Notes: generated by a model not told the origin, from the sequence alone. A stretch of 34,547 nt of DNA from Methylobacterium goesingense (GCF_022179225.1 NZ_BPQL01000060.1:1-34547), one strand, 5' to 3'. Numbered from the stretch's first letter, positions 8,901-16,221 are shown. Program-made: numbers and translations.

Positions 8901-11632
8901 CAGACCAGAACCAAGCCTACGGTTCCCACGAACTCGTCGGACAGTTCCTCCGCGAGAGCGACGGACACCAGGGCGTGGGCGCCCATCTCCTGGCCGGCCT
9001 GCCCGATCCGTCAAATCCCGCCTTCAACCTGCTGCCGACCCTGCGCGCCCTCATCCAGCATCACTGGGACGCGAACACGGTCTTCCACGACCCCTCGCTG
9101 GAAGGCGGCTCTGTCAGCTTCCGGGATTACTACTCGGACTTCGCCCTAGCCGGGCACGCCCCCGGGACCCTGGTGGACCCGGTCACGGGTGCCTTCGACC
9201 CAGGTGTCGTCAACGCGATGGCGGCTGACTTCATGGGAAGCGGGAACGCGCTGCTCCTCGACACCAATCCCTTCGTCAACCTGCTCGACCATTTCGTCGC
9301 TGGCGACGGGCGGGCGAACGAGAACGTCGCCCTGACGGCCATGCACACCATCTGGGCGCGCAACCACAACTTCCACGTCGACAACCTGATGGAGGCGGGC
9401 TTCCAGGGAACGCCGGAGGAGGCGTTCCAGGCCGCCAAGATGATCAACGAGGCTGAGTACCAGCGGGTGGTCTTCACCGAGTTCGCCGACCAGCTCATCG
9501 GCGGGATGAAGGGCAGCGGCTCCCATGGCCACGACGGCTACAACCCAGACGTCGACGCCCGCATCTCGGAAGAGTTCGCCTCCGCCGTGTACCGCGTCGG
9601 CCACTCGCTGATCGGCGAGACCTTGACCGTCCTGGGGACCGACGGCCAGCTGCATCAGGTCCAGCTCGTCGACGCCTTCCTGAACCCGACGAACGCGGCG
9701 GGCGCCTTCACGGCTCCCCTGCCTCCCGGCTACGTGCCGCAGCCCGGCTACGCCCAGCTCGGGGCGAACGCCATCCTCGCCGGGGTCGCCACGCAGCCGG
9801 CCGAGGAGGTCGACTTCAACATCGTCGATGCGGTCCGCAACGACCTGGTGCGCATCAATGCCGACCTTTTCGCATTCAACGTCGCCCGCGGGCGCGACGT
9901 CGGCCTCGGCACCCTGAACCAGGTTCGCGCCGACCTCCAGGCGTCGAGCGATCCGTACGTCCACGAGGCGGTGGGCTTCGCCGGCAACCTCAGCCCCTAC
10001 CTGTCCTGGGCCGACTTCCAGTCCCGGAACGGCCTGAGCGATTCCGTGATCGCGCAGTTCAAGGTGGCCTATCCGGACCTCGTCCTCTCCACGGCGGCGG
10101 AACGCACGGCCTTCGCCGCGGCCAACCCGGACATCGCGCTGCACGACGGTCCCGACGGATCCAAGGTGGTGTCGGGCATCGACCGGGTCGACCTCTGGGT
10201 CGGCGGCCTCGCCGAGAGCCACATCAACGGCGGCGTCGTGGGCCAGACCTTCTGGGTGGTCCTGCACGAGCAGTTCGACCGCCTCCAGGAGGGCGACCGC
10301 TTCTACTACGCCGACCGGTTCGACAACTTCGACTTCTACGAGAACATCGTCGACGGCCAGAGCTTCTCTGACATCGTAGCCCGCAACACCGGGCTGACCG
10401 GCCTGCAGGAGGACATCTTCGCCGTCTCCGACGAGGACGGGCAGCCCGGCGACGGCTCCGGAACCGGCACGGACACCGGTGGCGGAGACGGCACCGACAC
10501 GGGTACCGACGACGGCACAGGTCCGGGTGGCGGCGGCACGGGTACCGACGACGGCACCGATGACGGTGAGGATGGCGGCGACGGGCAGGACGACGGCGAC
10601 GGCGACGGGGATACCGCCGGCAACGACGACGACGGCCCCGGCGATTGCGACGACGACGGCGGGACGACCGTGCCGGCTCCCGGCGGCGGGACCACGGACG
10701 GCACGACGACGCCTCCGGTCACGTCCACCGACCACCTCGTCGCGGGCACGATCTACGACGACGTCCTCGTTGGCACAGACGGCGCGGACACGATCCTCGG
10801 TCTGGCCGGGGACGACAACATCCTCGCCGGGAACGGCGACGACGTGGTCCGTGGCGGCGACGGGAACGATTTCGTCGACGCCGGTGGGGGACGCGACGTG
10901 GTCTTCGGCGGAGCGGGGGACGACGACATCCTCGCGGGCGGCGGGGCCGACATGGTCTATGGCGACGCCGGCGTGGACCGCATCCTGGCCGGGGCGGGTA
11001 ACGACCTGGTCACGGCCGGAAGCGGGAACGACACAGTGATCGCCGGCGACGGCGACGACCTGATCGTGGCCGAGGTCGGCGACGGCGACGACGGCTACTG
11101 GGGCGACGAGGTGGCCGGCGGCACCGGCATCGACACGCTCGATATGTCGGCCATCACCGCCAACATCACGGCCAACCTCGGCACCGGTCTCGCCGGAAGG
11201 GGCAGTGTCACCAGCAGCCAGTCCGGGTCCGATACCCTCTGGGGCATCGAGAACGTCGTCACGGGCTCCGGGAACGACCACATCACCGCGAGCGATGCGG
11301 TGAACGTGATGGACGGCGGTCTCGGCGCCGACGTCTATCACTTCCAGAGCGCGGCGGCGGCCGACGGCGACACCATCGCGAGCTTCCAGCCCGGCGACAG
11401 GGTCGACCTGAGCGGCATCGACGCGAACCAGGGCCTCTCCGGCAACCAGGCGTTCACGCTGGCCACGGGTGCCGCCTTCACCGGGGTCGGGCAACTGATG
11501 CTCACCCAGGAAGCCCGGGCGGACGGGGACTACACGGTCGTCGCCGGGAATACGGGAGGCGATGCGACGCCCGAGTTCAAGTTCAGCATCAAGGGAACGC
11601 CCGCCGCGACCGCCGCGGACTTCGCGCTCTGA
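2918..11632 (+). CDS. Giant secreted RTX protein with two animal-type heme peroxidase domains (MopA-like)
   Basis: The product has 2904 residues. Peroxidase head 1 (about 160-865) has the distal motif GQFFDHGLD with H195, GDGRGNE with R460 and E463, and the proximal motif YRFGHS with H582. Head 2 (about 1870-2490) has GQYFDHGLD with H1938, GDGRANE with R2132 and E2135, and YRVGHS with H2229. So both active sites look complete, including the Asp and Glu that form heme ester bonds in mammalian peroxidases. RTX calcium-binding nonapeptides occur at about 943-1068, 1509-1580 and 2619-2717. An Ig-like stretch (about 1407-1503) and an acidic Gly/Asp/Thr linker (about 2507-2605) separate parts. The C-terminus ends DFAL, a typical type I secretion ending. 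There is no Sec signal. GGAG at 2908-2911 supports the start. The architecture is that of Mn(II)-oxidizing peroxidases such as MopA; the true substrate is unknown. The transporter genes follow directly. Confidence 0.93.
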   Translation: MSVTFTVDTNDLRNILSQIRIAEEFAAPGNTRTLQEIIGPDAALLPAGLRAVDGSNNNLLPGQSLLGAADQPFPRLLATQYTTGTGSFDPDGPGPSPLTTNNDYSLNGTVIDTSIRTASNLIVDMSPHNPAAIAAWFANPIAQAAYAAAHGGEAPPADYAPTATDIAFIPNQSPDIGLSPPFNGWMTLFGQFFDHGLDLATKGGNGSVIVPLMPDDPLIAGADHILGNADDLPASQRFMLLTRATPTTGPGADGVLGTADDIRTAVNTTTPWIDQNQTYTSHPSHQVFLREYARVDVTPGDGIDNPITLATGNLLNGGADGKAIANWAEVKAQARVMLGIELVDTDIHNVPVLMTDPYGKFIPGAHGYAQMLMRPDATHTTTWFQEGTAAGIRTLGAVQTGHAFLDDIAHTADPVVQGQAVAADADALTGNAVAFNPQTGANLAYDNELLDRHFITGDGRGNENIGLTAVHTIFHSEHNRLVEANKQTILDSGDLAFVNDWLRVDITALPTSPAQVAALQWDGERLFQAAKFVTEMEYQHLVFEEFARTVQPNVDPFVFSASADINPAITAEFAHVVYRFGHSMLAETVDRIGFDMQPVDADLTVAGTQELGLIEAFLNPLAFTASGADTEAAAGAIIRGMTRQVGNEIDEFIVDALRNNLLGLPLDLATLNIARSREQGVPTLNEARAEFYASTSDAKLKPYTSWIDFAQNIKNPASVINFIAAYGEHDLVTQETTLAGKRAAATALVFGVAVDVPDDPSTLADDAHTINPADDRLSFLNGTGAWSAANSGLNDVDFWIGGLAEEKMEFGGMLGNTFNFVFETQMENLQNGDRFYYLSRTQGMNLLNELEANTFSALVQRNTDLGDEGASHLNGSLFGRADHILELNQVRQVGEDPTQDDLLHQILDPKVVRAAPGADVDGDGHADGGYLKFSGGEHVVLGGTEGNDSLIGDKGIDTLWGDGGDDYLNGGMESDQIFGGDGDDVIEDPFGDEFIRGGEGNDAISGGPGLDILFGGGGKDFITHSTDPGEVFAGRGDDFVLGGSAADNLMGNEGDDWIEGGEGFDSLSGENSQLFFNSIVIGHDVLNGQGNDTDYDGESGDDIMVQGPGIQRNNGMLGFDWSIQKGDPNDGVIDLGISRFVNQQALTLRDRNDAVEAASGWKHDDTLIGTDNPTGAVGDPAGGIVGGPATDSMLLSQNVSLINGFEALLKLTPGAIRGQTVGNDATPFANLPTDTTVFDPQNGGDILLGGAGSDILNGKAGNDILDGDRWLNVRISIRDAAGVEVATADSLAGQMFTTPAGLASGAGPLYLGGMALQTALMSRAVNPGQLFIVREILDAGAGPDVDTAVFSDIRANYTVTNLGDGSFQVSHTGFGATPALRFSDGIDTLHNIERARFSDGDVFLTNVPATGAPTINDTTPTELAALQAGVGGIVDLNSLPAAFSYQWQSQSLVGNVWTDIVGATGQNFTPQQAQVGHQVRVAVSFTDRGGYAERVVSAPTDVVGDNIVGTGAANTIVGTAGADRILGNGGNDIISAGAGDDFVDGGAGNDTINGEAGNDALQGGTGNDIIDAGAGDDVVTWSGGVALGPVVLVASDGRDVVKGGTEGPVGDTFVVNGTLGLAETFRVYTTAAWGLVAGNSVATLAAGTEIVVTRSTGTGANIVTTIIAELQEIEEIRVGTTTVSSPNPPTNTGAGDSVLIIGNFSGTSLNLSTITIDGTVGNDTVDISSLASAHRIVFRSGGGVDTIVGTLRSQDVIELAPGATRADYVETHANGMTTLTHGSHSITFASSGTPTIGTVPATGGEQPGGEPGGGTGTASPFAMTAADLAGLKALVTGQPVPGGDDDTADIAGVRHLSGAGNNQAHPEYGAADQPFIRLTDAHYGAYDPTTGNNALNPLFAGLDPRAISNVLGTQEADLPHQANGSNIFFMAFGQYFDHGLDFLPKSPANGTIEIGGPGSVRTPTSDNPADLTRGEVASIDANGVPQHLNKTSPFADQNQAYGSHELVGQFLRESDGHQGVGAHLLAGLPDPSNPAFNLLPTLRALIQHHWDANTVFHDPSLEGGSVSFRDYYSDFALAGHAPGTLVDPVTGAFDPGVVNAMAADFMGSGNALLLDTNPFVNLLDHFVAGDGRANENVALTAMHTIWARNHNFHVDNLMEAGFQGTPEEAFQAAKMINEAEYQRVVFTEFADQLIGGMKGSGSHGHDGYNPDVDARISEEFASAVYRVGHSLIGETLTVLGTDGQLHQVQLVDAFLNPTNAAGAFTAPLPPGYVPQPGYAQLGANAILAGVATQPAEEVDFNIVDAVRNDLVRINADLFAFNVARGRDVGLGTLNQVRADLQASSDPYVHEAVGFAGNLSPYLSWADFQSRNGLSDSVIAQFKVAYPDLVLSTAAERTAFAAANPDIALHDGPDGSKVVSGIDRVDLWVGGLAESHINGGVVGQTFWVVLHEQFDRLQEGDRFYYADRFDNFDFYENIVDGQSFSDIVARNTGLTGLQEDIFAVSDEDGQPGDGSGTGTDTGGGDGTDTGTDDGTGPGGGGTGTDDGTDDGEDGGDGQDDGDGDGDTAGNDDDGPGDCDDDGGTTVPAPGGGTTDGTTTPPVTSTDHLVAGTIYDDVLVGTDGADTILGLAGDDNILAGNGDDVVRGGDGNDFVDAGGGRDVVFGGAGDDDILAGGGADMVYGDAGVDRILAGAGNDLVTAGSGNDTVIAGDGDDLIVAEVGDGDDGYWGDEVAGGTGIDTLDMSAITANITANLGTGLAGRGSVTSSQSGSDTLWGIENVVTGSGNDHITASDAVNVMDGGLGADVYHFQSAAAADGDTIASFQPGDRVDLSGIDANQGLSGNQAFTLATGAAFTGVGQLMLTQEARADGDYTVVAGNTGGDATPEFKFSIKGTPAATAADFAL
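5744..6121 (+). repeat. RTX calcium-binding repeat array A (after peroxidase head 1)
   Basis: About 14 consecutive 27-base units encode degenerate GGxGxDxxx nonapeptides, such as GGDGDDVIE and GGEGNDAIS. Such arrays bind calcium and fold as a beta-roll outside the cell. A few units (DPFGDEFIR, HSTDPGEVF) are degenerate. Confidence 0.85.
7442..7657 (+). repeat. RTX calcium-binding repeat array B
   Basis: Eight 27-base units encode nonapeptides running from GTGAANTIV to AGAGDDVVT, mostly matching the GGxGxDxxx consensus. It lies between the Ig-like stretch and the linker leading to the second peroxidase head. Confidence 0.88.
10772..11068 (+). repeat. RTX calcium-binding repeat array C (C-terminal)
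   Basis: Eleven uninterrupted 27-base units encode nonapeptides from GTDGADTIL to AGDGDDLIV. Its position just before the C-terminal secretion region is the usual one in type I secretion substrates, where external calcium drives folding after export. Confidence 0.9.
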
Positions 11633-11636
11633 CCTC

Positions 11637-11663
11637 GGTCGGGCCCCGCCTAGGGGCCCGACC
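11637..11663. terminator. Perfect 11-bp hairpin between peroxidase and ABC transporter genes
   Basis: GGTCGGGCCCC (11637-11647) pairs perfectly with GGGGCCCGACC (11653-11663) across a 5-base loop, starting four bases after the peroxidase stop codon. No T-run follows, so it may be a partial terminator or an mRNA-stabilising element rather than a full stop. Either way it would let the cell make much more peroxidase mRNA than transporter mRNA. Confidence 0.55.
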
Positions 11664-11692
11664 CGTTCACCCGGCCGTAGGGGGACCCCGAC

Positions 11693-13459
11693 ATGCGATC
11701 CAACGACAAGAAGCTCCTCGCGAGGAAGCGCAGCACCGAACGGTTGACCCGGCATTTCGCCGTGCCGTTCGTCTTCCTCTTCGGGATGTCGGGCATCATC
11801 AACATCCTCGCCCTGACCGGCTCCTTCTACATGCTGCAGGTCTACGACCGGGCCCTGCCAAGCGGCAGCTTGCCCACCCTGATCGGCCTCTCCACCATCG
11901 CCATCGGCCTGTACCTGGCACAGGGCATGTTCGACGTGCTCAGGCTGCAGATCCTGGTCAGGATCGGGGCGCAGCTCGACCGTCGGGTCGCCCCCCTCGC
12001 GCAACGCGTCTCCATCGACATGCCGCGCTTCGGCTTCTCGGCGGCGGAGTCGATGGAACGCAGCCGCGACGTCGACACCGTGCGCGGGTTTCTCGGCAGC
12101 CCGGGGCTGGTCGCGCTGTTCGACCTGCCCTGGACCCCCGTCTTCCTCGTCTTCGTCTACATGCTCCATCCCTACCTCGGCGCGCTGACCATCGCCGGGG
12201 CGGTCCTGCTCACCCTCCTCACCATCCTGACCGAGCTGCTGACCAGGCGCTGGACCGGGGCGACGCAGCAATCCGTGGTCGCCCGGAACGCCATCGCAGA
12301 CTCGAACGCCCGCAACGCCGACGTGCTCAAGGCGATGGGCTTCGCGGACCGTGCCGTGGACCGGTACCGCATCGCCAACGACGAGCATCTCGAACTCCAG
12401 ACCCGGACCACGGACATCACCGGCACGTTCGCAGCCATCTCGCGCGTGCTGCGCATGATTCTCCAATCCGCGGTGCTGGGTCTCGGCGCCTACCTGGTCA
12501 TCGGCGGCGAGCTCTCTGCCGGAGCCATCATCGCGGCCTCCATCACCTCGGCCCGTGCCCTGGCGCCCATCGATCAGACCGTGGGCAACTGGAAGGCCAT
12601 CTCCGTGGCCCGCACGGCCTTCAAGCGTCTGCGTGAGACGCTGGTGGCCCTTGCCGGTGCCGAGCGTCCCATGCCGCTGCCGGCGCCGCAGGTCTCGCTT
12701 CGGATCAACTCCGTCACCGTGGCGGCGCCCGGTTCCGGGCGGGTCCTGCTCTCGGATGTGACCTTCGAACTCGGCGCGGGCCAGGCGCTCGGCGTCATCG
12801 GGCCCAGCGGCGGTGGCAAGACCACCCTCAGCCGGGCACTGACGGGCATCTGGCCTGTCCTGCGCGGGGGCGTACGGCTCGATGGGGCCGATCTCCCGCA
12901 GTGGGACGAGGAGAACCTGGGGCACATGATCGGCTACCTCCCCCAGGAGGTCTGCCTCATGGACGCGACGGTCGAGGAAAACATCTCCCGCCTCGCGGAG
13001 GACGCCGATCCTGCCCTGGTGGTCGCTGCCGCCCGGGCGGCCGGGGTCCACGAGATGATCCTGCGGATGCCCGACGGCTACCGGACCGAGCTCGGGCCGT
13101 TCGGCACCGCCCTGTCGGGCGGTCAACGCCAGCGGATCGCGCTCGCCCGTGCCCTCTACGGGAACCCGTTCCTGCTCGTGCTCGACGAGCCAAACTCCAA
13201 CCTCGACGGCGAGGGCGAGGCCGCGTTGGCCGCCGCCATCCTCGGGGTACGCGCGCGCGGCGGCATCGCCGTGGTCATCGCGCATCGTCCGAGCGTCCTG
13301 GCGGCCGTCGATACCATCGCGGTGATCCAGGACGGGAAACTGACCGCCTTCGGCCCCAAGGAAGCCATCCTCGGCAAGGTCGCCCGCGAGGCGTCCCAGG
13401 GCACCGTTCCGGCCAAGGTCGCAAGGGAGCGCTCCCCGGTGGAGCGGGTGACGGCATGA
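11693..13459 (+). CDS. Type I secretion ABC transporter, permease/ATPase (PrtD/HasD family)
   Basis: The 588-residue protein has an N-terminal half with about six membrane helices and a C-terminal ATPase. The ATPase shows Walker A GPSGGGKT (370-377, K376), signature LSGGQ (474-478), Walker B LLVLDEP (D498, E499) and the H-loop H531. It has no N-terminal C39-like peptidase region, and its length and layout fit the PrtD/HasD group that exports RTX proteins. It should form the inner-membrane engine that recognises the C-terminal signal of the peroxidase encoded just upstream and passes it to the HlyD-type adaptor. The start follows the purine run GTAGGGGG. Its stop overlaps the start of the next gene (ATG at 13456, TGA at 13457-13459), indicating translational coupling. 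Confidence 0.95.
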   Translation: MRSNDKKLLARKRSTERLTRHFAVPFVFLFGMSGIINILALTGSFYMLQVYDRALPSGSLPTLIGLSTIAIGLYLAQGMFDVLRLQILVRIGAQLDRRVAPLAQRVSIDMPRFGFSAAESMERSRDVDTVRGFLGSPGLVALFDLPWTPVFLVFVYMLHPYLGALTIAGAVLLTLLTILTELLTRRWTGATQQSVVARNAIADSNARNADVLKAMGFADRAVDRYRIANDEHLELQTRTTDITGTFAAISRVLRMILQSAVLGLGAYLVIGGELSAGAIIAASITSARALAPIDQTVGNWKAISVARTAFKRLRETLVALAGAERPMPLPAPQVSLRINSVTVAAPGSGRVLLSDVTFELGAGQALGVIGPSGGGKTTLSRALTGIWPVLRGGVRLDGADLPQWDEENLGHMIGYLPQEVCLMDATVEENISRLAEDADPALVVAAARAAGVHEMILRMPDGYRTELGPFGTALSGGQRQRIALARALYGNPFLLVLDEPNSNLDGEGEAALAAAILGVRARGGIAVVIAHRPSVLAAVDTIAVIQDGKLTAFGPKEAILGKVAREASQGTVPAKVARERSPVERVTA

Positions 13460-16221
13460 TGATCGAGACGAAAGGCACCAAGTCCGGAGCCGGCCCGGAG
13501 GACGGGCGCGAGCGATATGCCTGGAAGGGCGCCGACGCCAAGTCCGGCGCGCCCTACTACCTGGCGCTCGCCGTGGCGGCGCTGGCCGCATACCTCAAGT
13601 CGATGTTCCTGACCCCTGCGCATGCCGAGGCGGAGGCCGAGGGAGCCTCGCCGCCGCAAGGTGGCGGCCCCAGGCTCGTCGTCGTGGCGGCCTCGGAGAA
13701 GGAGCCCGACGACGGCCAGCCCGAAGGTCGCCTGCCGGGATCGTCCGGGTCCGCCGCCCAGCTGGAGGCGCCGGCCTCAGAATACGACTCCCCGCAATAC
13801 ATGCGCGGCCACGCGCTGCACTTCGCCAAGCCGGACCCGCAGCCGAACCTCAACGACTTCAAGGCGTCCCCGGTCATCCCCCGGCCCACCAACGACAATG
13901 CGGGGGCGTCGTCGGGTGGCGGTCATGGCGGCGGAGGCGGAGGCGGCAGGTCCCGGGATGGCGGGGAGACGGAAACCCATCCGCGTCCCGGTCAGGACGG
14001 GACCTCGACCGGACACGACGCGGGGCATACCGACGTCGTTGGTCCCGAGCAGCCTGGAAAGGTGCAGCCGGGGGGCGGGACAGACGATCAGGACGGGCGC
14101 CGCAACCGGGCCCCCGTTTCCTCGGGCCCGGTACTCCTGGCGAACACGACAGGCTGCGCCCTGCTCGCCATCGCGATGACCGACCTCCTCAGGAACGTCC
14201 AGGACCCGGACGGCGACACGCTGTCGGTCCAGAACGTATCGGTTTCCTCGGGGTCGTTGTCCCGCGCCGGGGACGGCTGGGTCTTCGACGGTGATGGGAT
14301 CGGTCCGGTCACCATCACCTACGAGGTGACGGATGGCGCGTTGTCGGTCACGCAGACCGCGAGCTTCAACGTCGTAGAGCGGAACCATCTGACCGGTACG
14401 GCCGGCGACGACGTCATTCTCGGAACGCCTTGCTCCGACGAGATCGACGCCGGGAACGGCGACGACAACGTCGATGCCCGCGGCGGTGCCGACGTGATCG
14501 ACGGCGGGGCAGGAAACGACCACATCCTCGCCGGGGACGGGGACGACACCGTTCTCGGCGGTTTAGGGGACGACGTGATCTTCGCCGGTGCGGGCGCGGA
14601 CGTGGTCTCGGGTGGGACAGGCGACGACCGCATCTTCGGGGAGGCGGGCGACGACACCCTTTTCGGGGATGCCGGTGACGACCTCCTCGACGGTGGCGAG
14701 GGCGACGACATCCTGGTCGGGGGAACCGGGAACGACCTGCTGTCGGGCGACGTGGGCGACGACCGCATCGACGGCGGCGAAGGGAACGACCGGCTGTTCG
14801 GCGGTCTCGGGCGCGACGTCCTGATCGGTGGCGACGGCGACGACCGGATGGAAGCCGGCGATGGCGACGATGTCCTCTCGGACGGTGCCGGCCGAGACGT
14901 GGCCATGGGCGAGGACGGGAACGACGTCCTCGTCGCCGCCCTGGATGGGGAGGCGGACCTCCTCGACGGCGGTGCGGGCGAGGATACGCTGGACCTTTCT
15001 GCCACCGTTTCCGGCGTCGACGTGGACCTGATGGCGGGTACCGCCTCGGGCGTCGAGACGGGCCACGACAGCCTCGTGTCCATCGAGGCGGTGCGTGGCG
15101 GGTCGGGTGACGACGTGATCGTCGGCGGCTCCGGGAGCGACGAACTCTCGGGTGGCGAGGGACGGGACCGGTTGTCCGGCGGAGCGGGCAACGACCATCT
15201 GGACGGAGGGGCGGGCGACGACGTCCTCCTCGACGGGGCCGGCGCGGATCACGTCGTCGGTGGCGCCGGAAACGACATGGTCACGGCCGCCTCCGATGGC
15301 GAGGCCGACAGCTTCGACGGCGGGGTGGGATGGGACACCCTCGACCTGTCCGCGACGGATGACGGCATCGTGGTGGATCTCGCAGCCGGCACCCTGGACG
15401 GTTCGGAGACCGGGCACGACCTCGTCTCGGGCATGGAGGCCGTTCTGGGCGGCACCGGCGACGACGTGCTCACCGGCGGCAATGGGGACGACACCCTCCT
15501 GGGCGGCGACGGCGACGACCACATCTCCGGCGGGGCGGGCGACGACCTGCTCGCGGGCGGCGACGGCCGGGATGCGATCATCGACGGGGCCGGGCGCGAC
15601 ATCGTCCGTTCGGGTGCCGGGGACGACCGCATCGCCCTGTCGCGGGACGGCCAAGACGATATCGTCGACGGCGGGGAGGGCTTCGATACCCTCGACCTGA
15701 CAGGTGCCACGGGAAACCTGATCGTCGACCTCGTCAGCCACGTCGTGAGCGGCTCGGATCTCGGCACCGACCGGATCGAATCGATTGAGGGCATCGTCGG
15801 CGGTTCCGGCCATGACCGCTTCCTCGTCGGCGGCGGGGACGCCGTCCTCACGGGAGGCGGTGGTGACGATGGATACGTCTTCTCCTCCGGGCACGGTCCC
15901 TCGGAGGGGACGCGCGCCGTCGAGATCACCGACTTCTCCGTGGGCGACTACGTCGACCTGCTGAGATGGACGCTGTTCGAGGACGCCTCGGACGCCCCGG
16001 GACAGTCGCTATCGGACGCGATGGAACGCAACGACGGCACGGTGTCCGGCATCCAGTATCGGTCCGCTCATCTCGACGATGGCGACGTCACCGTCATCTC
16101 GGCCGATCTCAACGGCGACGACACGTTCGAGACGACCATCATCCTCGACGGGCATCACACCCTGCTCTTCGTGGAGACCCCGGCCACGACGTCTGTCGCG
16201 GCCGTCGTGCCCGTCGCCTGA
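13456..16221 (+). CDS. RTX-repeat protein with N-terminal membrane/signal segment and cadherin-like region
   Basis: The ATG at 13456 overlaps the ABC gene's stop codon and gives 921 residues; the frame stays open upstream but that part is a shadow of the ABC gene. Residues about 34-53 are hydrophobic and are followed by PAHA-EAEA, which could be a membrane anchor or a Sec signal peptide with cleavage after AHA. A low-complexity Gly/Pro/Asp-rich stretch follows. A cadherin/tandem-95-like segment comes next (about 215-300, with NVQDPDGDTLSV and TITYEVTDG), then 20 uninterrupted RTX nonapeptides from residue 314. After these come three diverged modules of 117 residues, each with an LDLSAT-like motif. 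The C-terminus lacks an obvious type I signal such as DFxx. It may be a membrane-held partner of the exported peroxidase, or a second exported protein. No enzymatic domain is visible. Confidence 0.88.
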   Translation: MMIETKGTKSGAGPEDGRERYAWKGADAKSGAPYYLALAVAALAAYLKSMFLTPAHAEAEAEGASPPQGGGPRLVVVAASEKEPDDGQPEGRLPGSSGSAAQLEAPASEYDSPQYMRGHALHFAKPDPQPNLNDFKASPVIPRPTNDNAGASSGGGHGGGGGGGRSRDGGETETHPRPGQDGTSTGHDAGHTDVVGPEQPGKVQPGGGTDDQDGRRNRAPVSSGPVLLANTTGCALLAIAMTDLLRNVQDPDGDTLSVQNVSVSSGSLSRAGDGWVFDGDGIGPVTITYEVTDGALSVTQTASFNVVERNHLTGTAGDDVILGTPCSDEIDAGNGDDNVDARGGADVIDGGAGNDHILAGDGDDTVLGGLGDDVIFAGAGADVVSGGTGDDRIFGEAGDDTLFGDAGDDLLDGGEGDDILVGGTGNDLLSGDVGDDRIDGGEGNDRLFGGLGRDVLIGGDGDDRMEAGDGDDVLSDGAGRDVAMGEDGNDVLVAALDGEADLLDGGAGEDTLDLSATVSGVDVDLMAGTASGVETGHDSLVSIEAVRGGSGDDVIVGGSGSDELSGGEGRDRLSGGAGNDHLDGGAGDDVLLDGAGADHVVGGAGNDMVTAASDGEADSFDGGVGWDTLDLSATDDGIVVDLAAGTLDGSETGHDLVSGMEAVLGGTGDDVLTGGNGDDTLLGGDGDDHISGGAGDDLLAGGDGRDAIIDGAGRDIVRSGAGDDRIALSRDGQDDIVDGGEGFDTLDLTGATGNLIVDLVSHVVSGSDLGTDRIESIEGIVGGSGHDRFLVGGGDAVLTGGGGDDGYVFSSGHGPSEGTRAVEITDFSVGDYVDLLRWTLFEDASDAPGQSLSDAMERNDGTVSGIQYRSAHLDDGDVTVISADLNGDDTFETTIILDGHHTLLFVETPATTSVAAVVPVA
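14395..14934 (+). repeat. RTX array of 20 uninterrupted nonapeptides
   Basis: Twenty 27-base units encode GGxGxDxxx-type nonapeptides from GTAGDDVIL to GEDGNDVLV with no insertion. This is a long perfect-phase array and predicts an extended calcium-stabilised beta-roll. Confidence 0.9.
14965..15870 (+). repeat. Higher-order 351-base (117-residue) repeat inside the RTX protein
   Basis: The motif DGGxGxDTLDL begins at 14965, 15316 and 15667, so the spacing is exactly 351 bases both times. Each copy continues with VDL, an SG/ETGHD-like segment, an E-V-GG-G-D segment and a short run of RTX nonapeptides. The third copy is incomplete. This shows duplication of a whole module rather than of single nonapeptides. 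Confidence 0.8.

Noticed and set aside
12901..13455. Open frame upstream of the second RTX protein
   Set aside because: It overlaps the ATPase domain of the ABC gene in another frame and reads Arg/Gly-rich. The ATG at 13456 coupled to the ABC stop codon is the natural start.
9146..13591. Minus-strand open frame of 1481 codons
   Set aside because: It is antisense to the end of the peroxidase gene and the ABC gene, with the same low-complexity shadow composition.
14395..15870. Regularly spaced DNA repeats that could suggest a CRISPR array
   Set aside because: The 27-base period encodes RTX nonapeptides in one open frame, and there are no unique spacers between constant repeats.
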